Shown here one piece after another: positions 1 through 8,975 of a DNA stretch of 64,000 bases. The notes beneath the pieces were generated by a model. That model did no database searches and was not told the origin of the DNA. It worked only from the letters and a program-made list of their open reading frames with translations. A program made the position numbers and the translations under genes. Numbering within the stretch: position 1 is the stretch's first letter; every line of letters begins with the position of its first letter. The stretch comes from Deinandra increscens subsp. villosa (taxonomy: Eukaryota; Streptophyta; Magnoliopsida; Asterales; Asteraceae). The stretch spans positions 310,001 to 374,000 of the forward strand of contig JBCNJP010000038.1 of NCBI GenBank assembly GCA_039602395.1, given 5' to 3'.

Positions 1-163
1 TTCTTAAAGTAGCTAATGAATGTTCGACTATGTTGGTTCTGCAACCATGTGCTGGTTCGACGGGGGTTAAGATCCTTTAGTTCCAACATATGTTGCCTGG
101 ATCATATTCGAACTTAGAAGAATTGTTATTTATTATATAGATCAAAAAGAAATTTAGATAATT

Positions 164-862
164 TTACTCGGTGTATGCTTCCACAGCAACAGTGTTTCTC
201 AATACATAAAGATGAGCTTCATCAAGTATCTTAGTATCCACAACATCGACAATAGCCCCCGATAAAGGCTTGCCGATGCGAATCCTTTCATCATCACGTT
301 CATGAGGATTTCCAATTGAGCCACCATTTTTTAAGTAGGTCGACCAAAATTCTAAGGCTTCCTCTGCCACATAACATTCTGCAATGCAACCTTCAGGTCG
401 ATGATGATTTCGTACATACCCTTTCAGTATTTTCATGAATCTCTCAAATGGATACATCCACCTAAAATGAACCGGGCCACATAACCGAACCTCTCTAACT
501 AAATGCACCATCAAGTGAATCATGACATCGAAAAATGAAGGAGGAAAATACTTCTCTAGCAAACACAAGGTTGATACAATATTACTTTGCAACTTGCTTA
601 GCTTACTAACATCAACAACTTTACTACACAACTCGTTGAAAAAATGACACAAGCTTATGATTGTTTTCCTCACTTTCACATTTAACACCCCTTTAATTGC
701 AAAAGGAAGAAGTTGTTGCATTAGTACATGACAATCATTAGACTTCAAACCATTCATCTTTGAAACATCACCGGACACAAGATTCTTGAAATTGGAGCAA
801 TACCCATCAGGCAATTTTACGTTGATAGTGTATCATAAAATTGATGTTTCTCCGAGCTATTC
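164..862 (-). pseudogene. CACTA TNP2-type transposase, C-terminal part (DUF4218-like)
   Basis: The minus-strand frame 814-164 gives about 216 residues with hallmarks of the DUF4218 region that follows the Transposase_21 domain in plant CACTA transposases: a GLKSNDCHVLMQQLLP block, then a segment with KYFPPSFFDVMIHL, then HFRWMYPFERFMKILKGYVRN and RPEGCIAE. No ATG begins it; the first in-frame codon after an upstream stop is TTG. Upstream (815-862) the family's sequence continues in another frame, so a single-base indel lies near 838. The remaining N-terminal protein is at 11663-13419, across the retrotransposon. This copy cannot encode an active enzyme. The family assignment is from motif recognition and is strong; the exact domain edges are inferred. 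Confidence 0.85.
858..862. repeat. Target-site duplication of Tekay element, left copy (TATTC)
   Basis: TATTC immediately precedes the 5' LTR start (TGTGACATTC). The identical TATTC follows the 3' LTR end at 11658-11662. A 5-bp duplication is the expected size for LTR-retrotransposon integration. Confidence 0.93.
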
Positions 863-1252
863 TGTGACATTCGAGAATTCCAAGGTTAACTTCCGTTAGA
901 CAATTTCCGTTAGTTACGTTATAAGTGTTAACTTAGTAACTAATACTTAACTAGGCCGAATACGTCCACGACCTTTGGTTGATCACCGAACCCGTCCATA
1001 TGTGTTATATGTTTATTTAATTATATTTAATTATTGCCACTATGTGGAATTATGTGCAACATGATTTAAATGCATGATTATTATCAAAAGCATGATTATT
1101 TGTTTACTTGTTGAATTATGTGACAAATCGCTTAATTATGTATTTATATGATTAATCAAGTAATTAGGGTGTATGCATACATGTTAATCTTGGGCTAATC
1201 ACTTGCTGATCATTGGGGCCCAAATCCCAATGAAAGCCCACCAAGGCTTTAG

Positions 1253-1260
1253 TATTTAAG
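1253..1260 (+). promoter_or_regulatory. Putative TATA box of 5' LTR (TATTTAAG)
   Basis: TATTTAAG lies about 390 bases into the LTR. It is followed 20-40 bases later by AAACCCTAA and a CA/CT-rich run, a layout common at plant transcription starts. The second LTR carries the same box near 9366. No transcript data support it. Confidence 0.5.
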
Positions 1261-1776
1261 AGAAATAAAACCCTAATTTTCCCATTTTGCATGCTACACC
1301 ACAAAACACACACACACACTCTCCATTCTCTCTCTCTCTCGTGAACCAGCCACTTCTGGTCAGCCTTGAACCACCAAGGATCACCGTGATCTCAGCCTTG
1401 AAGATCATCCATCAAGCTTGGAAACCCAACCATGAGTCCCATGAACTTTTCATGCCTTTTCTTTGTGTTTTCTTAAAAAGCATGACCAAACCTTCATGGA
1501 ATCGTTTGATCTTCTGATATGATGCTTAAGAATGTTAGATCTAGCATAAAGACTGAAACTTTACGTGTAAAATCATGCCATAATGAAGATTCATGCTAGT
1601 TAGGTCATTTTATGCTTAAAAGTGTTCTTGGAGATTTGATGATGAAAATCCATGTTTAAGGTGCTAAATTTGCTTGTTTAATGTTGGTAAATGTTTATGC
1701 ATGCTAGATACTGAATTACATGAAGTATGGAAGCCATCAGAATGATTTTTTGTCAAATTTACGAGTTTTTTGCGAC

Positions 1777-2125
1777 CAGCGAAACTAACAGATTCGTTAG
1801 GCGAAACTGTAGTTTCGCAAACTGTTTGAATCTTCAGCTAGCGACACTATACGGCGAAACAGTAGTGTCGCCTGCGAAACTAAGTGTATTGCTCGAACGA
1901 AACTACCGAGCGAAACAACCATAGACTCCTGAACGAAAGTTCAAATCAGTTTCGAGCGAAACTAGATAGCGAAACTGTGCCATCAGTTTCGAGCGAAACT
2001 ATCTAGCGAAACTGTGCCTTATATGAACGAAAGTTCAAACCAGTTTTGGGCGAATCTAGCCAGCGAAACTGTGTCATCGGGTATACCCTAGCGAAAGTGC
2101 TGCCCGTGCACATAGCGAAACTGTG
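1777..2125 (+). repeat. GCGAAACT motif cluster in LTR
   Basis: The octamer GCGAAACT occurs about nine times exactly, with further one-base variants, in roughly 350 bases. Several copies face a reverse-complement AGTTTCG to give AGTTTCGAGCGAAACT dyads. The same cluster is at about 9890-10250 in the 3' LTR, where it has one extra 13-base unit. That extra unit accounts for the whole length difference between the two LTRs. Confidence 0.85.
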
Positions 2126-2420
2126 GCCAGACCAAAACCCAAACTTGTGCAACTTATTTGAATGTTATGCCATGACTTACATGATTATGCAAAAAATGAA
2201 ACATGCTTTGATTTTTGAGTAATGTGAACCCTCGTTTATGATTAACCATCGGTGTCGTGTGTCGGTATGTCGAGTCGTAGTTCCAACGTGCTATGTTATG
2301 GGCCATAGTGACGTAGTTAAAGTTTAGACATAACCTAACACCTAAGACCTCAATGTAATTATTAGGTCTTCGTTAGAAATTATAATTGGATTATTTGAAG
2401 TGTAAGCTGAGCAACCTAAG

Positions 2421-3241
2421 GTGAGTTTCACTAACACTTTAACCGTGAGCCCGTTTGGGTCACAATGAATTTACTTAATGGAAAACAACGCTGACATCTT
2501 GAGGTATCGCCAAATGGGATATCCGTTATAGAAGTTGGAGTGTTTTATGGGAAGTACTTGCAACTGTCCATCCTTGGGGTTTCAAATGAAATCCGCAACC
2601 AACTATTTAATACCTAAACTCATTTGGGATTTCAAATGAAATCCGGAACAACCATTTTGACACTTAAACTCTTTTAGGATTTCAAATGAAATCCAGAATA
2701 AACGGTTTTAATATGACTAGTGTAGGTTAAAGTCTAAACCAAATGATATCACATGATTTCTAAGGATGCCTTAAAACTTAAAAGTCCTCAACAATTTAGT
2801 ACCATTAATTTGCAAAGCGAGGGGATGTTGGGTAGATCTACTGAGGGTTTGACAAACCCTGCTCCGCGGTACACAAATGTGTAGCCAACCGGTTGGAGGC
2901 CGAACGGAGTTCAATATCAGCCTATTTTAGTTGTGGGTCCTATGAGGAACACGACTGGAGGCACAAACCATCGGCAAATGCCGAACTCTGTTACGTCAGC
3001 TTTGGTACGAACTTCCTTAGTGCATGGAAACCGGATTAGCTACCCGCGATATCGGTTGACCGCTTTAATCTTTACTTAACTAGTGAATATTCGATAATTC
3101 AACACTTGGCAATCGTTTTGCAAAACTATTACTTACTTATATGTTGATACATACGCTTATGAGACCGGGCCGCTGCATGACATGCCCACTGTGAACTCAC
3201 CAACCGTTAGGTTGACACTTGTGTGGTTTTCACTTTTGCAG
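2421..3241 (+). other. Predicted LTR leader intron (Tekay 5' LTR)
   Basis: A strong donor (AAG, then GTGAGT) at 2421 pairs with a pyrimidine-rich acceptor TTTTCACTTTTGCAG ending at 3241, giving an 821-base intron downstream of the putative TATA box. The related LTR remnant at 48478-50316 has a matching donor (CAG, then GTGAGT, 49425) and an acceptor ending 49973. Both have the sequence GAACTCACCAAC shortly before the acceptor. This is predicted from sequence signals only. Confidence 0.45.
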
Positions 3242-3534
3242 ATCGCTCAGGAGTATCCACCGGAGATTGGCATAGCACCCGAAGTTACTTGTTTCATTTC
3301 GAACTTAAATTTGGGAATTTAACAACGATTTATGTTTTGTAATTTAAGCACGTGGTTAGTGCTAAGATACTCATGTTTTTCTTTCCGCTGCAAACTTTAA
3401 AACTGCTTTATGATGAATGTTTGGACTTTACTCTGATTCGTTTAGTATTTGTAACTAATGGTTGTGGTCCTGGTTTGCTCGCACCGCTTAACGGTATAAA
3501 CTCCGTTAGTGGATAATTTGGGGGTGTGACAGAT

Positions 3535-3552
3535 TGGTATCAGAGCCATAAG
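3535..3552 (+). promoter_or_regulatory. Primer binding site, initiator tRNA-Met type
   Basis: TGGTATCAGAGCCAT starts 3 bases after the 5' LTR. It is complementary to the 3' end of plant initiator tRNA-Met, the usual primer for minus-strand DNA synthesis in plant Ty3/gypsy and Ty1/copia elements. Confidence 0.93.
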
Positions 3553-3695
3553 TTGCAGAGAACTGGAATCATTTTTGAAAACGATTTAGAAACTGCAACT
3601 TGAAACCTTAGTTACACACGAACAAACAAATTCCCAAAACAAATTTTTTACGTGCCAACCTGGGATACTCACTCTGCTGTGTAAGTAAATACTTC

Positions 3696-3700
<5 letters not shown>

Positions 3701-3740
<40 letters not shown>
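3701..3740. repeat. (TA)20 microsatellite in leader
   Basis: An uninterrupted TA dinucleotide run of 40 bases lies in the untranslated leader of the Tekay-like element, between the primer site and gag. Confidence 0.97.
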
Positions 3741-3743
<3 letters not shown>

Positions 3744-4082
3744 CGTGTCTAAGTAGTCTAACGGAAAACCTTAGGAAAATTGCACACACGAATACGAAAT
3801 AAGAACGCTGATACGCACACTATTCCGGGGGAAAGCAACAACGAAACGATGCTACACGCTACGTCCTGATTTCTATTACGATGACTACGCCGACGGTGAC
3901 TTTTATGGGAAAGCCGACTTTCGACGATAGTATTTACGACTTACGACATTCTCCGACGACGCCTCAATTTTGCACGAAAATTTTTCTGGACTAATAGTGG
4001 GATAACGGGAAATTGTTAATATACATATTATGGGATATGTATAGAGTATAACTGTGACTGAACACTGGCTACTTTAACTGTC

Positions 4083-7000
4083 CAGAAAATTCCTGGAAGA
4101 GGACACGGAAGGAACAACATTAACCTGACACCTGCACAACTGCAAGCTATGATAAACGAACACGTGCAAGCCGCAGTGGCAGCCGCCCAAGCTGCATTCG
4201 CCGCGCAGGGTAATTATTATGCCGGTTAAGGCACAAAGCGATTATATTATGACTTATTTCAACTTAAAAACCGAACTATTTATGCATCAGGAAACCTCCA
4301 TCACTGCACGTTTAAGTCCTTCATGGACTGCAAGCCGATGACGTTTTCCGGCGAGGAAGGAGCGGTAGGACTCCTCAGGTGGATCGAGAAGTCTGAGAAG
4401 GTCTTCTCTATGTGCAACTGCCCTGCTGAGAACAAAGTGAAATATGCGACTGGTACCTTCGAGGGAGCTGCTCTCTCCTGGTGGAATGCCGAAATCCAGA
4501 TGATTGGGTTAGATGCGGCTAATGACATGGAATGGGAAGCGTTTAAGGAACTGGTTGTGGAAGAGTATTGCCCTCGAGATCAAGTCAAGAAGCTGGAAGG
4601 AGAATTTTTGAACTCTAAGATGTTTGGGTCAGAAGTTGAGGAATACACTGCGCGTTACCACGAGTACGCGGTACTATGCCCAACAATGGTTGAAGCTGAA
4701 TTTAAACGCATTGAGCGTTATCTGGAGGGTCTTGCACCGCAAATCAAGAGCTTGGTGACAGCTAGCAACCCAACAACCGTGCAGCAAGCCATCCGGTTGG
4801 CTCATAAGTTAACTGATCAGGAAATTGAGAGGGGTACTCTACCCGCAAAGACCACTGTGAAGACTGCCTTAAGTGGCAAGCGTAAGGCTGAAGAAGAAGC
4901 TCCAGCAACATCTGTGAACAATCAAACTGTTGGGAATCAATCTGGGAGATCCTCTAACTCCCAATATCAGAACAAGCGACCTGACAACACAAGGTCCAAT
5001 TTCAGCAATGGCAGCAACAGTGGACGTAACAATCGCCAAGGCGGGAATGGAAACTACAAGGGTAAAGCTCCGTTCTGTAACAAGTGCGGGAAACACCACA
5101 ATGGTATATGTAGCAAAGGTCTGGAGTGTGGAAGATGTGGGAAACCGGGGCATGAGGCCAACAACTGCTGGACCAACTTGCAAAGGTTAAACAACAACGG
5201 TCAGAACCAAGGAGGAAATAACAACAACAGGGGAAACGGAAACAACCGCAACGAGCAAGGAAACAATCAGAACAACAACAATGGTGGAGCCCGTGGCTGT
5301 TATGAATGTGGTGCGCAAGGCCACATGAGGAAAGATTGCCCGCAATTGCGCAGACAAGGGAATGGTAACAATGGTAACGGTGGGAATGGTAATGGTGGAA
5401 ACGGTAATGGTGGGAATGGTAGAGGTCGTGCCTTCGTTATGGGTCAAGGAGAAACTCGCAACGACGCCAACGTGATTAACGGTAAATTTATGCTTAATGG
5501 TTACTTCGCTACTGTATTGTTTGATTCTGGTGCTGAAAGAAGTTTTATTTCCACTAAGTTTGCTAGGCTAATTAATGCTAAACCGATTGACTTAGATGCT
5601 AAGTGTGTGGTAGAGTTAGCGAATGGTAAACTTCATGATACAACTCAGATAGTTAAGGACTGTAAGTTAGAACTAGCTGGCCATACGTTAGGAATCGACC
5701 TTATGCCTTTCCCGATTGGTAGTTTTGATGTCATAGTAGGAATGGATTGGTTATCTGAAAACCGAGCTGAAATTTTATGTCAAGAAAAAGTGGTTCGTAT
5801 CCCACTCGAAGAAGGTGAAGTGTTAACAATCCAAGGTGAAAAGAGTGGAACAGTCTCGGGTATTATTTCGTTTCTTAAAGCTCAAAAGTGCCTTCGTAAA
5901 GGACACTTCGCGATCCTTGCAAACGTCACCGACACGACACTTCCCGAGCGCAGAATCAACAACTACCCGATAGTCCGCGACTTCCAAGATGTATTTCCTG
6001 ATGATTTGCCTGGCTTGCCTCCATTTCGACAAGTCGAGTTTGGAATCGACTTAGCTCCCGGAGCGGCTCCGATTGCACGCGCACCTTACCGTTTGGCGGT
6101 AAGCGAACTCAACGAACTCTCCGCACAACTTCAAGAGTTACTCGACAAAGGATTTATTCGTCCAAGTTCGTCTCCATGGGGAGCACCGGTATTGTTTGTT
6201 AAAAAGAAAGATGGAACGTTCCGAATGTGTATCGACTACCGAGAGCTTAACAAGGTTACGATCAAGAATCGGTATCCACTTCCTCGAATCGACGATCTTT
6301 TCGACCAACTGCAAGGTTCGAGCTACTATTCAAAGATTGATCTACGGTCTGGATATCACCAACTTCGTGTTCGTGATGAGGATATCCCCAAGACTGCTTT
6401 CAGAACTCGGTATGGTCATTACAAGTTTTTAGTTATGCCGTTTGGGCTAACTAATGTACCTGCTGTGTTTATGGATCTAATGAATCGGGTGTGCAAGCCG
6501 TACCTCGATCAGTTTGTGATAGTTTTCATTGACGATATTTTAATCTACTCCAAGACAAAGGAAGAACACGAGAGTCACCTACGACTTATCTTGGAATTAC
6601 TCCGCAAGGAACAACTTTACGCCAAGTTTTCAAAGTGCGACTTTTGGATTCGCGAAGTCCAGTTTCTTGGACACATTGTTAATCAGGATGGAATTCATGT
6701 CGACCCAGCTAAAGTGGAAGCTATCAAGAATTGGTCTACACCAAGAGCGCCGACCGAAATCCGACAACTTTTGGGACTTGCCGGATATTACCAAAGATTC
6801 ATCAAGGGTTTCTCGCAATTGGCTCAACCCTTAATAGCTTTAACGCACAAAGGAGTGCAATACAGATGGGGTGAAAAAGAAGAAAACGCGTTTCAAACTC
6901 TTAAGGACATGTTATGTTCAGCTCCGATTCTCTCGCTACCCGAAGGAGTAGACGACTTCGTGGTTTACTGCGATGCATCCATTCAAGGGCTCGGTTGCGT

Positions 7001-8816
7001 GTTGATGCAACGAGACAAGGTGATTGCCTACGGGTCCAGGCAACTGAAGGTTAATGAGAAGAATTACACAACACACGATTTGGAATTAGGAGCCGTTGTA
7101 TTTGCACTCAAGATTTGGAGACATTACCTCTACGGAACAAAGTGCACGATATTTACCGACCACAAAAGCTTACAACACATCTTTGAAAAAAAGGACCTCA
7201 ACATGCGAAAACGAAGGTGGGTCGAGCTACTAAATGATTATGACTTAGCGATTAAGTATCACCCGGGAAAAGTCAACGTTGTGGCTGATGCCTTAAGCCG
7301 AAAAGAGTACGAAAAGCCTCGACGAGTAGGAGCGCTGCAACTTACCATTCACACGGGACTGCCGGATCGAATCCGCGATGCCCAACGAGAAGCTTTAAAA
7401 GAAGAAAACTTCGCAGCTGAAGCACTGCGAGGGGTGGATGGTAACTCTGAAATTAAGTCCGACGGACTCAGATATTACAATGACAGAATTTGGATACCTT
7501 TACTGGGGAATCTCCGTGAGCTCGTGATGGACGAGGCTCACAAATCAAGATATTCTGTGCACCCTGGATCGGACAAAATGTACCAAGATTTGAAGAACTT
7601 TTATTGGTGGCCGAATATGAAAGCCGACATTGCGCGATATGTGGCTAAGTGTTTAACATGCTCAAGAGTTAAGATCGAGTACCAAAAGCCTTCTGGATTA
7701 TTGCAACAACCAAAGATCCCGGAATGGAAATGGGAGGATATCTCCATGGATTTCATAACAGGATTACCTCATCGATCGAATCGACCGAATGCGATTTGGG
7801 TTATCATTGATCGACTAACCAAATCTGCACACTTTATTCCAATGAGGGAAAGTGACAATATGGATAAGTTAACAAAGCTGTATATTGACCGAATTGTGGC
7901 ACTTCATGGGGTGCCTAAGACCATTATCTCCGACCGAGATCCTCGATTTACTTCCCGACTGTGGCAATCTATGCAAGATGCACTGGGAACCAGACTGGAT
8001 ATGAGTACAGCTTATCACCCGCAGACCGATGGTCAGACGGAACGAACTATTCAGACTTTGGAAGACATGCTCCGAGCTTGCGTTCTCGACTTCGGTAAAG
8101 ATTGGGAGGCTCACCTTCCGTTGGTGGAGTTCTCCTACAACAACAGTTATCATACGAGCATCGGTGCAGCACCTTTTGAAGCTCTTTATGGCAGAAAATG
8201 TAGATCGCCCGTGTGTTGGGCCGAAACGGGTGAGAAAGGACTCACCGGACCGGAAATCATTCATGATACAACTGAACGAATTATTCAAATCAGAAAGCGG
8301 ATAGCCGCAGCACGTGACAGGCAAAAGAGCTATGCCGACAAACGCCGTAAACCTTTGAAGTTTGAGGTAGGCGACAAGGTACTATTGAAGGTATCTCCCT
8401 AGAAAGGAGTGATACGCTGCGGAAAGCGTGGAAAGCTGAATCCTCGCTATATCGATCCATTTGAAATCATTGGGGAAGTAGGCCCGGTGGCCTACCGATT
8501 ACAAATCCCAGCCAAACTCGATGGAGTTCACAACGTGTTTCACGTTTCTAATCTGAAGAAATTTCTGGCTGAAGACACTGAAATAATTCCTTTGGAGGAA
8601 TTGGAAATTGACGAACATTTGAGATTTATTGAGCAACCGGTAGAAATCATGGGACACGAGGAGAAAGCCCTCAAACGTAGCAAGATTCCGATCGTCAAGG
8701 TTCGATGGAACTCAAAGCGTGGACCTGAATACACATGGGAACGGGAGGATCAAATGAAGAAAAAGTATCCTCACTTGTTCAAGCAAACGTCCACGGAAAC
8801 TCAAGGTATGATTTAA
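4083..8816 (+). pseudogene. gag-pol: Gag-Pol polyprotein, Tekay-type chromovirus (one nonsense codon)
   Basis: The main frame is open from the ATG at 4323 to a TAG at 8400-8402, then open in the same frame to 8816. Counted from 4323, gag carries three zinc knuckles (residues about 252-263, 269-282, 326-339). The protease site is DSGAERSF near 401. Reverse transcriptase has FIDDILIYS near 735. RNase H has YCDAS near 881. The integrase HHCC finger is near 1080, with the DDE core after it (DFITGLP, then DRDPRFTS, then PQTDGQTER). After the stop come the GKRGKLNPRY segment and a chromodomain-like tail. The TAG falls in a conserved position where relatives have Trp, consistent with one TGG-to-TAG change. 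Translation probably does not start at 4323: gag-like sequence continues upstream in the same frame if an 81-base intron (4210-4290) is removed. Otherwise the reading frame looks undamaged. Confidence 0.93.
4210..4290 (+). other. Predicted intron within gag
   Basis: An open frame from about 4083 to 4209 encodes a typical gag N-terminal stretch (GRGHGRNNINLTPAQLQAM, then an Ala/Gln-rich run) and then hits TAA. Removing GTAATT...GCATCAG (81 bases, AT-rich) joins it in phase to the CTFKSFMDCKP gag motif just before 4323. The junction codon is a Gly split between 4209 and 4291. Boundaries follow the GT-AG rule. Predicted, not shown by transcripts. Confidence 0.6.
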
Positions 8817-8818
8817 TT

Positions 8819-8857
8819 TTGGGGACCAAAATTCCTTTAACAGGAGGAGGATGTGGC
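8819..8857 (+). repeat. Second, upstream polypurine-tract/LTR-start-like block
   Basis: The block GGGACCAAAATTCC...ACAGGAGGAGGATGTGGCGACC resembles the true 3' LTR junction block 8941-8985 (GGGACGAAAATTCC...ACAAGGGGATGATGTGACATCC) about 122 bases downstream. It looks like a duplicated or foreign PPT plus LTR start. It overlaps the element's 3' untranslated region just after gag-pol. Confidence 0.6.
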
Positions 8858-8962
8858 GACCCTAAAACTTTTGCTTTCTTTCCCCAGCAACGACAGCAAC
8901 AACGACAGCCGAGGCTGCGAACGCTACAACACAAGAATAATTTTCGGGACGAAAATTCCATT

Positions 8963-8975
8963 TACAAGGGGATGA
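8963..8975 (+). promoter_or_regulatory. Polypurine tract before 3' LTR
   Basis: ACAAGGGGATGA lies directly before the 3' LTR start TGTGACATCC at 8976, the position expected for the plus-strand primer. Confidence 0.8.

Larger units (their letters stand above)
1..862 (-). mobile_element. CACTA element 1, transposase-downstream part
   Basis: This is the portion of a CACTA (En/Spm-type) DNA transposon lying on the far side of the Tekay retrotransposon inserted at 863. It carries the C-terminal transposase remnant (164-862) on the minus strand. Positions 1-163 are AT-rich 3' flank with no terminal inverted repeat, so the element's end lies left of the window. Its other coding half is at 11663-13419. 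The two halves are flanked by the same 5 bases (TATTC), which shows that they were once continuous. Confidence 0.8.
863..3531 (+). repeat. 5' LTR of Tekay-like element
   Basis: The LTR begins TGTGACATTC and ends GGGGTGTGACA, 2669 bases. It is repeated at 8976-11657 with about 1.4 percent divergence. Inside are a TATA-like box (1253-1260), an AC/CT-rich leader start (1300-1345), a cluster of GCGAAACT motifs (about 1780-2120), three copies of an 18-base dyad (2580-2695) and splice-like signals (donor at 2421, acceptor ending 3241). Short ORFs in it, such as 1287-1517, are not protein families I recognise. Confidence 0.95.

Noticed and set aside
1287..1924. Small ORFs in the Tekay LTR (76 and 65 codons), repeated at 9400-10037
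   Set aside because: Both lie in the untranslated LTR. They are conserved only because the LTRs are recent duplicates, and no domain is recognised.
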